A DNA stretch of 64,000 nucleotides, from positions 9,977 to 73,976 of the forward strand of contig MGXV01000006.1 in NCBI GenBank assembly GCA_001801485.1. Direction: 5' to 3'. A model generated the notes under the pieces. That model did not search any database. It saw only the letters and a program-made list of their open reading frames with translations, and had not been told where the DNA came from. Source of the stretch: Gammaproteobacteria bacterium RIFCSPHIGHO2_12_FULL_37_14 (GTDB taxonomy: Bacteria > Pseudomonadota > Gammaproteobacteria > DSM-16500). Shown here one piece after another: positions 25,930-35,486 of the stretch (position 1 is its first letter; each line of letters starts with the position of its first letter). The position numbers were made by a program, and so were the translations under genes.

Positions 25930-27444
25930 GTGGACACTCGTCGGTATGATCATGCTCCAAAAACTATTTTTGATTTACCTCTAGCAGATATTCCCTTAGC
26001 AGATATGGCGCATTTTCAATTGGAAATGCATAAAAAACATTCTACTTTTAGATTTATGTTAGGTGATAGAATTGCAATTTCTACTACTGATATTGTTGCA
26101 CTAAAAAAACATGCTCAAACCGCTGAAAAACCTGCTGAGATGTATCATTTTCTTCAACCTTTACTGGGCAAAGTAATTTTTCATGATATCGAACAAACGA
26201 AAAAACGAAGAAATTTTGAATTAAAACACATTTCTGCAAATCTTGTAGAAACTAATTTTGATTTTTTTTCACAATTATTAGATCAAGAAATAGCCGAATG
26301 GTTAAGATTAGGCAAGCAAAATAATGGGATTGTATCTATTCAAGATAGGTTAAAAACACTATCAATGCGAATGACAATCGCCTGGGCTTGTGGAAAGGAT
26401 TTTCCTGAGAGTGAAAAGCTTGCTTTCGCATTTCATGCTGTTTTAGCAGGTTTCATTAGTTTACAACACCAAAGTAATTCAGAGCTTGAAAGGGAAGTAA
26501 ACTCCCATCTTGACTATATAAAAAAAACAGTTGGTAACTTTGTTAATGAAAGGCGATCTATTGCGGGATTAAAATCAGAAAACCGAATTTATCTGGATGA
26601 ATTAATATCCATATCAAGTAAAGATGATGCATTGGATGAACTCATCACCTTAATACTTCTAGCGGGTTATCATACTACCGCTGCTTCCTCTTCTTGGGTG
26701 CTTTATGCTTTGTCTCAACATCCAGATATTGCGAAAAAAGTCCACGATGAAATTGACATGGTGATCCATCACAATTTATTTGATTATTCGATGCTTGCTA
26801 AATTACCGTATCTTTCTAAAGTGATTAGAGAAACCTTGCGTAGATATACACCAGGACCTTACACAGTCAGAGAAACTGATCAAGAATCTGAAATTGATGA
26901 TTACGTCATCCCACCAAAAACGATGGTATTTTATCCTATATGGGCAGTCCATATGGATCCACTTTATTGGCATCAACCAGAAAAATTTGATCCTGACCGC
27001 AGGTTTAACTTACGCGCTTACTTTCCATTTGGGTTAGGAGCAAGAAATTGCACCGGACAAACTATGGCCAATGCTGAGATCTTATTAATTATTTCGAAAA
27101 TTATGCAGAAAATAGTTATTAAAGCTGCTCCTAATTTTAATCCTGAACCAGCAGATAATTTTGTATTAATATCTAAGAATGGAATGGAATTAAACATATC
27201 TCCACGTAAAGAAAATATAAATAAAAATATTATTGCCGGATGCGCAGGATTAGGTACGTTTGCATTGACTAGCGCCTTAAATATTTCTAATGATAAACGG
27301 CTTTCTTTAATAATAGCTTTTATTGTGACAGTCATGGCTCTTTACTATAGCGATCAATTGATCAGTAAAAGGGATCGGTTTTTCAAAAAAAATATTTTTG
27401 ATAAAAAAAGTGAAGCCACTCCCCAAGTATCATTCCGCATGTGA
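25930..27444 (+). CDS. Cytochrome P450 with a C-terminal hydrophobic tail
   Basis: A 504-residue protein. All P450 marks are visible: the I-helix LLAGYHTTAASSSW, the K-helix ETLRRY, and the haem-binding loop FPFGLGARNCTG with Cys374 as iron ligand. P450s insert oxygen into lipids, steroids or secondary metabolites. Beyond the normal end (about residue 430), two hydrophobic segments occur (IIAGCAGLGTFALTSAL and SLIIAFIVTVMALYYS), followed by a charged tail. Bacterial P450s are usually soluble, so this looks like an unusual membrane anchor. The start is GTG at 25930. No redox partner gene is adjacent. Confidence 0.9.
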   Translation: MDTRRYDHAPKTIFDLPLADIPLADMAHFQLEMHKKHSTFRFMLGDRIAISTTDIVALKKHAQTAEKPAEMYHFLQPLLGKVIFHDIEQTKKRRNFELKHISANLVETNFDFFSQLLDQEIAEWLRLGKQNNGIVSIQDRLKTLSMRMTIAWACGKDFPESEKLAFAFHAVLAGFISLQHQSNSELEREVNSHLDYIKKTVGNFVNERRSIAGLKSENRIYLDELISISSKDDALDELITLILLAGYHTTAASSSWVLYALSQHPDIAKKVHDEIDMVIHHNLFDYSMLAKLPYLSKVIRETLRRYTPGPYTVRETDQESEIDDYVIPPKTMVFYPIWAVHMDPLYWHQPEKFDPDRRFNLRAYFPFGLGARNCTGQTMANAEILLIISKIMQKIVIKAAPNFNPEPADNFVLISKNGMELNISPRKENINKNIIAGCAGLGTFALTSALNISNDKRLSLIIAFIVTVMALYYSDQLISKRDRFFKKNIFDKKSEATPQVSFRM

Positions 27445-27513
27445 CTATTAAGTCTGCTGACATTGCCGCTAGTTAAATATAACCTCGTGAACGTACGACT
27501 GGAGTGATTACAG

Positions 27514-27546
27514 CAAAAAAAAGGCGGTACTTCGAAAAGTACCGCC
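27514..27546 (-). terminator. Strong intrinsic terminator of the sRNA
   Basis: GGCGGTACTT (27523-27532) pairs perfectly with AAGTACCGCC (27537-27546) around a 4-base loop. On the minus strand it is followed by eight or more T residues (27514-27522). Confidence 0.9.
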
Positions 27547-27684
27547 ATACATGCTCAACTCAGGTTGGCAATCCATGCCACAAATACCGTCCCTGAACAC
27601 ACAAAACGAGGAGTGGTTGCACAAGTCCTTTTTTGCGAGAGTAGTCAATCCGTGACTACGAGATCCATTGTACTTAAGATTTTG
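27514..27684 (-). ncRNA. RsmY/CsrB-type small RNA (candidate CsrA antagonist)
   Basis: On the minus strand five ANGGA motifs occur in 100 bases (plus-strand TCCNT at 27572, 27590, 27626, 27649 and 27664). Two sit exactly in hairpin loops: a 7-bp perfect stem at 27641-27647/27653-27659 with loop CGGAT, and a 4-bp stem at 27567-27570/27576-27579 with loop TGGAT. The transcript ends in a 10-bp perfect hairpin and a T-run. A -10 hexamer TATAGC reads at 27691-27696. This is the design of the sRNAs that titrate CsrA. Family assignment is inference. A 70-residue ORF across it is considered spurious. Confidence 0.75.
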
Positions 27685-27762
27685 TTTTTCGCTATAGGCA
27701 ATTAATGATTTAAAAAACAAAATGGGGTAAAAATAAAAATCAGATAAACAAATATTTCAAAT

Positions 27763-27776
27763 AAAAATATTTCTAA
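27763..27776 (-). promoter_or_regulatory. Possible LetA/GacA-like upstream element of the sRNA
   Basis: On the minus strand TTAGAAATATTTTT lies about 85 bases before the predicted sRNA start. Its left half matches the TNAGAAA half of the palindromic element I recall upstream of Legionella rsmY and rsmZ; the right half is degenerate. Weak. The rest of 27697-27985 is AT-rich and holds only the argS promoter. Confidence 0.25.
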
Positions 27777-27926
27777 TCAAGTATATACATGTTATTTGCC
27801 GCTCCTTTCTAAGATGAAACCTAGAGCATCTCTAGCTAAATTCCTCTATTTTTTGTGAGCAATAGCTTACACAATTTATGGCAAAAAGGATGTTAATAAG
27901 CTAATTTTTGTATCTCAGTTTACTTC

Positions 27927-27954
27927 TTGCAAGTTATTGGCAACGAGAGATAAT
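27927..27954 (+). promoter_or_regulatory. Predicted promoter of argS
   Basis: TTGCAA (27927-27932) and GATAAT (27949-27954) with a 16-base spacer, about 30 bases before argS. Confidence 0.4.
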
Positions 27955-27985
27955 GTGGTTTGCGTATTTTTAGCATAGGAAAATC

Positions 27986-29740
27986 ATGAAACAGCACATA
28001 GAGAGTCTTTTACAATTAGCAGTTCAAAAACTGCAAACGATGGGCGAATTGCCGGCTATTCCTGCTTTTATTCAAATCAATGCGACCAAAGATAAGACAC
28101 ATGGGGATTTTGCCTCAAATATTGCGATGATTTTAGCTAAACCAGCAAAAAAAGCACCTCGAGAAATTGCTTTACGAATTATTCAAGTATTACAGACTTC
28201 CCAATATTTGCAAAAGGTTGAGATAGCCGATCCTGGTTTTATTAATTTCTTTTTAGCACCGCATGCTTTAACTGATGTAGTTGTTCGGATTTTAAAATCG
28301 AATGATAAATATGGGGTATCTAATATTGGTCGAAATAAACGCGTACTGATTGAATTTGTTTCATCCAATCCAACGGGTCCCCTTCATGTTGGTCATGGTC
28401 GTCATGCAGCATTTGGTGCTGTATTGGCCAATCTCTTGAAAGCAGTTGGTTTCCAAGTTTACCAAGAATATTACATTAATGACGCTGGTCGGCAAATGGA
28501 TATTCTTGCGACTAGTGTTTGGTTGCGTTATTTAGCTTTATGCGGCGAGAAAATTATTTTACCAGCTAATGCCTATCGGGGTGATTATGTAATTGATATT
28601 GCTCGTGGTTTATTTGAAAAATATCAACGTCAGTTTCATTCACCAGCAGACACTGTTTTTACAGACTTACCACCTGATGAAGTAGATAGTGGAGATAAAG
28701 AAATTTATATTGATGCCATTATTGCACGCGCTAAACTTTTATTGCATGACAATTATCAAATTATTTTTGACGACAGTTTAAAAAATATTTTAGCCGATAT
28801 CCACGAAGATTTATCTGAATTTGGAGTGGAGTTTGACAATTGGTTTTCTGAGCGAGCATTTGTGAAAACTCACGCTGTCGATACTTTACTTGAAAAATTA
28901 GTAGCGAGTAATCATGTTTATGAACGTGAAAAAGCTTTATGGTTTCGTTCAACTGATTTTGGCGATGAGAAAGATAGAGTGTTAGTGAGATCAAATGGGC
29001 AGCGAACCTATTTTACTAATGATGCAGCTTATCATTTCAATAAATTTGAGCGTGGTTTTGATCTTGCAATCGATATTTTTGGTGCTGATCATCACGGCTA
29101 TATTCCTCGGATAAAAGCAGCAATACAAGCTATTAATATAGATCCTGAACGATTGATTTATTTACTTGTGCAGTTTGTAACACTCTACCGTAATGGTAAA
29201 CAAGTTCAAATGTCTACCAGAGGAGGCAATTTTGTTACGCTTCGGGAGTTACGTCACGAGGTAGGAAACGATGCAGCTCGTTTTTTTTATGTGATGCGAA
29301 AATCGGAACAACACATGGATTTCGATTTGGATCTTGCTAAAGCTCAATCGAACGAAAATCCGGTTTATTATGTTCAGTATGCTTATGCACGTATCTGTAG
29401 TGTGTTTAAACAATTAGCTGAAAAAGGCAGAACCTATAATCAGGCAAATGGATTAGCTCATCTTGATATGTTAACACAAGACCATGAGCGTCAATTATTA
29501 AATACTTTAGCGCATTATACTGATATGATTGTTGACGCTGCTTTGCAATATGGCCCACATATTTTAACAAATTATATGCGGGAATTAGCCGCAGATTTTC
29601 ATGCTTATTACACTTCCCACCAGTTTATAGTTGACGATATTGCTTTGTGCGATGCGCGTTTAACTCTCATTGCTGCAACTCGACAAATTTTATTAAACGG
29701 ATTTAAGTTATTAGGAATTAGAGCACCGGAAAGCATGTAA
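27986..29740 (+). CDS. argS: Arginyl-tRNA synthetase
   Basis: A 584-residue class I synthetase that charges tRNA-Arg. The signature PTGPLHVGHGRHA contains the HIGH-type motif (HVGH), and the KMSKS equivalent is QMSTRGG. The N-terminal Add-1 domain and the C-terminal anticodon-binding domain (DALV, residues about 460-584) are complete. The end overlaps the next start by one base. Confidence 0.97.
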   Translation: MKQHIESLLQLAVQKLQTMGELPAIPAFIQINATKDKTHGDFASNIAMILAKPAKKAPREIALRIIQVLQTSQYLQKVEIADPGFINFFLAPHALTDVVVRILKSNDKYGVSNIGRNKRVLIEFVSSNPTGPLHVGHGRHAAFGAVLANLLKAVGFQVYQEYYINDAGRQMDILATSVWLRYLALCGEKIILPANAYRGDYVIDIARGLFEKYQRQFHSPADTVFTDLPPDEVDSGDKEIYIDAIIARAKLLLHDNYQIIFDDSLKNILADIHEDLSEFGVEFDNWFSERAFVKTHAVDTLLEKLVASNHVYEREKALWFRSTDFGDEKDRVLVRSNGQRTYFTNDAAYHFNKFERGFDLAIDIFGADHHGYIPRIKAAIQAINIDPERLIYLLVQFVTLYRNGKQVQMSTRGGNFVTLRELRHEVGNDAARFFYVMRKSEQHMDFDLDLAKAQSNENPVYYVQYAYARICSVFKQLAEKGRTYNQANGLAHLDMLTQDHERQLLNTLAHYTDMIVDAALQYGPHILTNYMRELAADFHAYYTSHQFIVDDIALCDARLTLIAATRQILLNGFKLLGIRAPESM

Positions 29741-30381
29741 TGAACAAGAAAAAACAGTTGAAACAAAATCGAACGTCTTTAGTGACGTATCGCTGGATTG
29801 TGACGATGAGTGTGCTGATATTGATCGTTTTTGGCGGTGGAGTTTTTGTCTTTTATGAGAGCATACAATTTAAATTATCAGTTCCATTAGCCACTTCTTT
29901 TATTCAAATTAAATCTTGGCTATTAACACATAAATCTAATAATAAAAATGAAAGAAAATCTAAAACGATTGCTGGAGATCAACAAGATATTCCGATACCT
30001 ATTCGCTTTGAATTTTATACAACTTTACCAGCCATGCGAATAGCCAATCCACCAGAAACTATCCAGAAGGTAGCAGAAAATTTACAACAGAAAACGGCTA
30101 TAGTCGTTAATACGCATGAGTTAGAACAATCATTGTTAGCGGCTATTAACCAGGATTTATATATTGTTCAATTGAAAACTTTTCAAAATACTTCGCTTGC
30201 AATGCGGTATCAAAAAAAATTGCTTAAATTAGGATATAAAGCGAAGGTAGTAAAAATAATATTGAGTCAAAAAATTGCTTATCGTGTTCAATTAGGTCCG
30301 TTTTTAAATAAAGAACAAGCGAATACTCTACTATTCCGATTACAAAAAGCAGGTTATGATGGAATGGTGCAAAAGAGTTGA
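29740..30381 (+). CDS. SPOR-domain cell-division protein, FtsN-like
   Basis: A 213-residue protein. A basic cytoplasmic start and one membrane helix (about residues 20-40) are followed by a linker. A C-terminal SPOR domain covers about residues 137-211 (YIVQLKTFQNTSLAMRYQKKLLKLGYKAKV, YRVQLGPFLNKEQANTLLFRLQKAGYDG). SPOR domains bind denuded septal peptidoglycan. argS followed by an ftsN-like gene is a classic gammaproteobacterial arrangement, so this is likely the FtsN equivalent, though short and poorly conserved outside SPOR. Confidence 0.8.
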   Translation: MNKKKQLKQNRTSLVTYRWIVTMSVLILIVFGGGVFVFYESIQFKLSVPLATSFIQIKSWLLTHKSNNKNERKSKTIAGDQQDIPIPIRFEFYTTLPAMRIANPPETIQKVAENLQQKTAIVVNTHELEQSLLAAINQDLYIVQLKTFQNTSLAMRYQKKLLKLGYKAKVVKIILSQKIAYRVQLGPFLNKEQANTLLFRLQKAGYDGMVQKS

Positions 30382-30423
30382 GTGGTAAATAACACTCAAA
30401 TTGAAGTTAGAAAAAGGATGCGT

Positions 30424-32526
30424 ATGTTCAGATATTTTAGGAACAAGACACGCGGTTATGTGGTCACCTTACGTTTTAGTCTGCTCTCTATTTTTATTTC
30501 ATTATTCGTAACAATGATGTTGGTGTTATTTAGCCTTTTCTATTTTCACATGCAAGGAATTTTACTTCAAGCGGGCTTATTGCTGATGGAAAAAGATTCT
30601 CATGCAATCATGCATGAGCTCGATTTACAACTACAACCCGTAGCATCTACCAGTGAAGTATCAGCAAACAATATTCGTGAACATATTGTCGATCCAAAAA
30701 ATGAAACGGAATTAATGCGATATTTAATGCATGTACTCAAGCAGCTTCCTTTAACATATGCAGTATATTGGGGAGGAACTACCGGCGATTTTTATTATGC
30801 TAGGCGTGAGCCACAAGGTAAATTCATGATGGCAATTGTTAATCGACATGGCGCCACTCCTACGAATACTTATTTTTATTTAGATAAACATCATCATGAA
30901 CTTAAACGGATAGTGGTTCCACTAGATTATGATCCTCGATCACGTCTTTGGTTTCAGCTAGCGCTTGCCAAGAAAAAAACCATCTGGACAGATGCTTATA
31001 TTTACTCTGATGCTCCTCTGCAACTGGGCATTACAGTTGCTACGCCAGTGTTTCAAAGTAAGCAAGCAATAGGCGTTTTTGGTATAGATGTACGTTTAGA
31101 TGCGTTAAATAATTATTTGAGTGGCCAAGTTTCCAATCAACATTCTGAAATATTTATAGTAGATAAAACGGGCAGAGTAGTTGTTCCGCCAGCGTTTATA
31201 AAATCTGTATTATTACCAATTCAAAATTATGAACTCAAAAATGTACGCAATCTTGATAAGCCATGGGTGGAACAAGCATTTGATGAGTATATAAAAAATC
31301 CGCGAACATTTTTCGCTTTTGAAAATACTGGAAAAGACTATCTAGCTTCTTTCACACCGATTCCAATTTTAGCGGACAATGGTTGGTTATTAGGTATAGT
31401 TGATCAGGCTGCTGATTTTACTAAAGCCTTACATAAAACAGAATTAATGTATGTTTCACTGGTGCTGGCTGTTTTTATCATTGGTATTGTATTGATATTG
31501 TATTTGGTTACGCGGATTGTGACACCGATTAAAAAATTGGTCAAAGAGACTGAAAAAATTAAAATGTTTAATTTGGAAGGCACGGAACATGTGGAGTCTC
31601 GGATTAAAGAAGTCATCGAGATATCTGATGCTATTTATTCTATGAAGATGGGATTGCGTTCATTTCAAAAATATGTGCCTGCAAGTTTAGTGCGACAACT
31701 TATTCGCGCGGGAGAAGATGTTAGGATTGGTGGAAAAAAAGAAGAATTAGCTATCTTCTTTTCAGACATTAAAGATTTTACTGCTATTACTGAGAAAACT
31801 GACTCTAACCAATTAATGAAGCAAGTTTGTGATTATCTCGATACCTTTTCACATATCATTATTATGGATAATGGAACAATCGATAAATTTATTGGTGACG
31901 CTATTATGGCATTTTGGGGCGCGCCAATGGCTGTCAAACATCCTTGTGAACATGCGGCTCATGCCGCGTTACATTGTATGCAGCAACTGAAAATATTGAA
32001 TGAAAAATGGACTAAGGAAGACAAACCTAATTTTGCCACTCGAATTGGGCTACACTATGGTGTTGCAATTGTTGGAAATTTAGGCTCATCTGAGCGATTA
32101 AACTATACAGTGTTGGGAGATGCCGTTAATATTGCTAGCCGATTAGTGAATGCTAATAAATTGTATAGCACCTCGATTTTAGTGAGCGAATCTGTTTATG
32201 ATAAGATCAAGAACACATTTGTTTTGCGTATAGTTGATAAAGTTACTCTCAAAGGTAAAGCTGAGAGTGTGACTATTTATGAGTTGCTTGCTGAAACCAA
32301 AGATCAACTTACTTTTGATATTGATGCTTATCAGCAACAATATATTGAGGCTTTTTCAGCCTATCAACAGCAAAAATGGGCTACCGCTATTAAACTCTTT
32401 GGGAATTGTTTGACAATTTATTCTGAAGATACATTGGCTCCCGTGTTTATACATCGTTGCCATGAATTTGTGACACATCCTCCAATTAAAGATTGGGATG
32501 GTATATGGCATTCAATTGAAAAATAA
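30424..32526 (+). CDS. Membrane-bound class III adenylate/guanylate cyclase with sensor domain
   Basis: About 701 residues (715 if a GTG at 30382 is used). A first membrane helix (about 35-60), a periplasmic Cache-like sensor, and a second helix near residue 355 are followed by a HAMP linker. The cyclase domain follows. Its metal-binding Asp is in FFSDIKDFT (Asp462 counted from the GTG), the second in GDAIMAFWG, and the substrate region is TVLGDAVNIASR. It would make cAMP (or cGMP) in response to an extracellular ligand. The C-terminal 60 residues look like a TPR. I prefer the ATG at 30424, which has AAAAAGGA ahead. Confidence 0.9.
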   Translation: MFRYFRNKTRGYVVTLRFSLLSIFISLFVTMMLVLFSLFYFHMQGILLQAGLLLMEKDSHAIMHELDLQLQPVASTSEVSANNIREHIVDPKNETELMRYLMHVLKQLPLTYAVYWGGTTGDFYYARREPQGKFMMAIVNRHGATPTNTYFYLDKHHHELKRIVVPLDYDPRSRLWFQLALAKKKTIWTDAYIYSDAPLQLGITVATPVFQSKQAIGVFGIDVRLDALNNYLSGQVSNQHSEIFIVDKTGRVVVPPAFIKSVLLPIQNYELKNVRNLDKPWVEQAFDEYIKNPRTFFAFENTGKDYLASFTPIPILADNGWLLGIVDQAADFTKALHKTELMYVSLVLAVFIIGIVLILYLVTRIVTPIKKLVKETEKIKMFNLEGTEHVESRIKEVIEISDAIYSMKMGLRSFQKYVPASLVRQLIRAGEDVRIGGKKEELAIFFSDIKDFTAITEKTDSNQLMKQVCDYLDTFSHIIIMDNGTIDKFIGDAIMAFWGAPMAVKHPCEHAAHAALHCMQQLKILNEKWTKEDKPNFATRIGLHYGVAIVGNLGSSERLNYTVLGDAVNIASRLVNANKLYSTSILVSESVYDKIKNTFVLRIVDKVTLKGKAESVTIYELLAETKDQLTFDIDAYQQQYIEAFSAYQQQKWATAIKLFGNCLTIYSEDTLAPVFIHRCHEFVTHPPIKDWDGIWHSIEK

Positions 32527-32589
32527 AAAATTGGCCGTTCATAGATACACTCAGAACGGCTAATCGTTTGCTGAGATTGGAGTGATAAA

Positions 32590-33459
32590 ATGATTTATAG
32601 TATGACAGCATTTGCACGTAGTGACGTGAGTGGAGACTGGGGAAATTTAGTTTGTGAAATACGTTCGATTAACCATCGTTATTTGGAATTAGTATTATAT
32701 TTACCGGATGTGTTACGTGCTCTTGAGATGTCAATGCGAGATACTATTCGGAAATTTGTAAAACGAGGAAAGATTGAATGTAGTATTCGTTACCAGCCAA
32801 ATGCAAATGCTGCTCATTCTTTATTTACTGTTAACGAAGCGCTTGTTCAAGCGTTATGCCAAGCGAATGAAAAAATTAGCGCTTATTTTCCTGCAACTTC
32901 ATTAGTTAGCCCGACAGATATTTTACGCTTTCCTGGTGTGCTTGAAGCTAAAGAAGCAGATATATCCACTCTACGAAAACAAGTTTTTCATTTGCTAGAA
33001 AAAACGCTTAAAGAATTAGTCCTCTCACGTGAGCGCGAAGGAGCTGAACTGAAACAATTATTTTTTCAACGTATGGATTTAATTCAATTAGAATTAGCAA
33101 AAGTTCGTACCCGTTTACCTCAAGTCATTCAAGAACAACAAGAACGTTTGGTGAAACGTTTTACTGATGCTAAAGTGGAATTAGATCCTAATCGACTAGA
33201 ACAAGAAATGGTGGTATTTGCCCAAAAAATTGATGTTGCTGAGGAAGTCGATCGTATTGAAACACATATTACTGAAATTCGACGTATTTTGAATCAAGGC
33301 GGTGCAGCAGGACGTCGTTTAGATTTTCTATTACAAGAATTGAATCGAGAATCAAATACATTAGGTTCTAAATCAGTGGATAATGTTTTGATGCATGCAG
33401 CGGTTGAAATGAAAGTATTAATCGAACAAGTTAGGGAGCAAGTTCAAAATGTGGAGTAA
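32590..33459 (+). CDS. yicC: YicC-family endoribonuclease
   Basis: A 289-residue protein. The YicC start MIYSMTAFARSD, EIRSINHRYLEL and the C-terminal AGRRLDFLLQELNRESNTLGSKS are diagnostic. The family is known as a stress- and sRNA-linked endoribonuclease. In most relatives gmk follows; here a YbjQ-type gene does instead. GGAG lies 8 bases before the ATG. Confidence 0.95.
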   Translation: MIYSMTAFARSDVSGDWGNLVCEIRSINHRYLELVLYLPDVLRALEMSMRDTIRKFVKRGKIECSIRYQPNANAAHSLFTVNEALVQALCQANEKISAYFPATSLVSPTDILRFPGVLEAKEADISTLRKQVFHLLEKTLKELVLSREREGAELKQLFFQRMDLIQLELAKVRTRLPQVIQEQQERLVKRFTDAKVELDPNRLEQEMVVFAQKIDVAEEVDRIETHITEIRRILNQGGAAGRRLDFLLQELNRESNTLGSKSVDNVLMHAAVEMKVLIEQVREQVQNVE

Positions 33460-33464
33460 CTAAC

Positions 33465-33800
33465 ATGATAATCATCACAACAACTTTTGATATACAGGGT
33501 TACCGCATAGTGGAGTATCGTGGGATCGTTCGTGGTTTGATTGTTCGCTCTCCTACCATTGTTCAAGGATGGATGGGTGGATTAAAAAATTTAGTCGGCG
33601 GTAACATCGGGGCTTTTACTAAAATGTGTGAAACGGCTAGAAAACAAGCTTTCGATTCTTTGATAGAGCATGGTAAAGAGTTAGGCGCAAACGCGATTGT
33701 TGGTATGCGCTATGATGCTTCGCAAATAGCAGCCGAACGATTTTCAGCTACAGAAATTTTATGTTATGGTACAGCGGTTATTATTGAACAGTTAAAGTAA
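33465..33800 (+). CDS. YbjQ-like protein (UPF0145)
   Basis: A 111-residue protein covering the whole UPF0145 domain: EYRGIVRGLIVRSP near the start and LGANAIVGMRYD near the end. The function of the family is unknown; it forms oligomeric rings. It is 5 bases downstream of yicC, so co-transcribed with it. Confidence 0.85.
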   Translation: MIIITTTFDIQGYRIVEYRGIVRGLIVRSPTIVQGWMGGLKNLVGGNIGAFTKMCETARKQAFDSLIEHGKELGANAIVGMRYDASQIAAERFSATEILCYGTAVIIEQLK

Positions 33801-33940
33801 TTCTGTTGATTTTATAAAAGAGCAATTTTTACCCACTTTTTTCTCCTTTTTATCAAACTTTTTAAGAGTATTTTCAATTTTTGAGTAAAAACAACAAGTT
33901 ATTATATTGCCTTGTTTAAAATAAATTCAAGTAAGATCCC

Positions 33941-33954
33941 TATAGTTAACTATA
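33941..33954. promoter_or_regulatory. Perfect 14-base palindrome before the tad locus
   Basis: TATAGTTAACTATA is perfectly self-complementary and lies 56 bases before tadG, with a TTGACA at 33976-33981. A regulator site for the Tad locus is possible. Nothing else stands out between 33801 and 34009. Confidence 0.35.
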
Positions 33955-34009
33955 ATTAGTACATATAACAAAAAGTTGACATTAATTTATATGAATTACA
34001 GGGGATGGT

Positions 34010-35443
34010 ATGCTACTGAATCTACTCAAAAATAAAATGCTCTCTTTATCCTATCACCGCTCTACCGGTTCTTTTATGGTGATAGGTCCCATGCTTATCA
34101 TTGTTTTCCTTTCCTTTTCTGCAATTTTTATTGATACAGGCATGTCGAGCGTGGCACGAGCGCAATTACGTAGCGCAACCGATGCAGCAGCAACGGCAGG
34201 TGTTGGCGTTCTGGCAAATGGTCATGGTGAGGCGATTCAAGCAGCGACTGATGCCGCCAACCAAAATAGTAGTGTTGGAAATATTATGGTTGAAAATGTT
34301 GTGATTGAAATTGGTTTTTGGGACAAAACAACGAAAACATTTACTCCAAATGATCCAGCGGGTCCTCCTGGTAATATTGACAATGCAGTAAGAGTCACAG
34401 CAGAAGCGACTCCTTCGTTGTTGATGAATCAACTCATTTCAAAAGCAGTCACAGTGCGACACTCTTCGATAGCTACTTTAGCTACTAAGCCACGAGATAT
34501 TGTCTTAGTACTTGATGTATTGCCAGTCACATCGCGTTTCAGCCGACTGGAAGGCTATACAACCTTACCAGTAGAAACATTAATTAACAATTTACAAGCC
34601 GTCTATACTGCACTCAATCTTCCACAATTGGGTAATATGGTTTGGACACCGCAGTTATTAATGGGTTCTAATGCTTCTATTATTACTGCTTTAGGATTAA
34701 ATTCAGTGTCTTATCCTTATCCAGGAGGTTCATGGAATAATTATGTTAACTATGTCAAAACAAATGCTGTGCTGGCAGCGAATGGTTATGCAAATCGCTA
34801 TGGTTATCTAACATTTGTCAATTACTTACAAACCAGACAATTTCGTTATGCAGATACACCAGAATTATGGAAAACACCTCAAGAACCTCTAACCACCATG
34901 AAAAATAGCATCGTCGCTTTTTTTGATACATTAACTGCAGATGATAGGGTTGTTCTTTTTTTAGAATATGGTGGTAGTTCAAATCAGTACGTTCCATTCC
35001 AATTACAAAATGATACGACAGAAATTAAAAATCTTATTCTTGGCAATATTCCTCTTAATCGACCAGGTCGGCAAGCAGGGCACATTTATCCTGGAACAGA
35101 TGTAGTTGGGATAGCAGGTGGAATTTGGTTCCAATTGAATCTATATGGACGAGAAGAAGCGAGTTGGACTGCCGTGTTTATTACTCCAGCACAGTTGTCG
35201 GCAGCAAGTATTAGTAACTTAAAAGCGGATGTCAATTTATTAAAATTGAATAATGATTTTAATGATCATAAGATTACACTACATACCATCGTTGTCGATC
35301 CGTCAGGTGATAGCGCAAGCATGCAGGAAGTGGCTGCTGTAACGGGGGGAACCAATACCGTTGTGACACCAATGACCCTATTTGATAATGTGCTTGAGAA
35401 CATCACAGCGAATTATGCAAATGAAACTGAAATTGTTGAATGA
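34010..35443 (+). CDS. tadG: TadG-like pseudopilin-related Tad protein with degenerate VWA domain
   Basis: A 477-residue protein. The N-terminal membrane helix and SVARAQLRSATDAAATAGVGVLA are the TadE/TadG-like Flp-assembly signature. The remaining 300 residues follow a von Willebrand A outline (DIVLVLDV..., later TAVFITPAQL and HTIVVDPSGD), but the metal-site DxSxS reads LDVLPVTS, so it has no ordinary metal site. It is probably secreted or surface exposed and aids pilus assembly. It is followed by reversed tadE. Confidence 0.8.
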   Translation: MLLNLLKNKMLSLSYHRSTGSFMVIGPMLIIVFLSFSAIFIDTGMSSVARAQLRSATDAAATAGVGVLANGHGEAIQAATDAANQNSSVGNIMVENVVIEIGFWDKTTKTFTPNDPAGPPGNIDNAVRVTAEATPSLLMNQLISKAVTVRHSSIATLATKPRDIVLVLDVLPVTSRFSRLEGYTTLPVETLINNLQAVYTALNLPQLGNMVWTPQLLMGSNASIITALGLNSVSYPYPGGSWNNYVNYVKTNAVLAANGYANRYGYLTFVNYLQTRQFRYADTPELWKTPQEPLTTMKNSIVAFFDTLTADDRVVLFLEYGGSSNQYVPFQLQNDTTEIKNLILGNIPLNRPGRQAGHIYPGTDVVGIAGGIWFQLNLYGREEASWTAVFITPAQLSAASISNLKADVNLLKLNNDFNDHKITLHTIVVDPSGDSASMQEVAAVTGGTNTVVTPMTLFDNVLENITANYANETEIVE

Positions 35444-35486
35444 GAAGAAGAAAGATTGTTTGAACTCATGTCAGGAATAGGTACTT

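Noticed and set aside
27508..27720. A 70-residue minus-strand reading frame
   Set aside because: It lies over the sRNA: its bases form loop-and-stem structures and a terminator at the end, and the peptide shows no protein-like pattern.
32534..32560. GCCGTTC/GAACGGC hairpin between the cyclase and yicC
   Set aside because: A 7-bp stem, but the T-run lies on the minus-strand side where no gene ends. Perhaps only a spacer structure.
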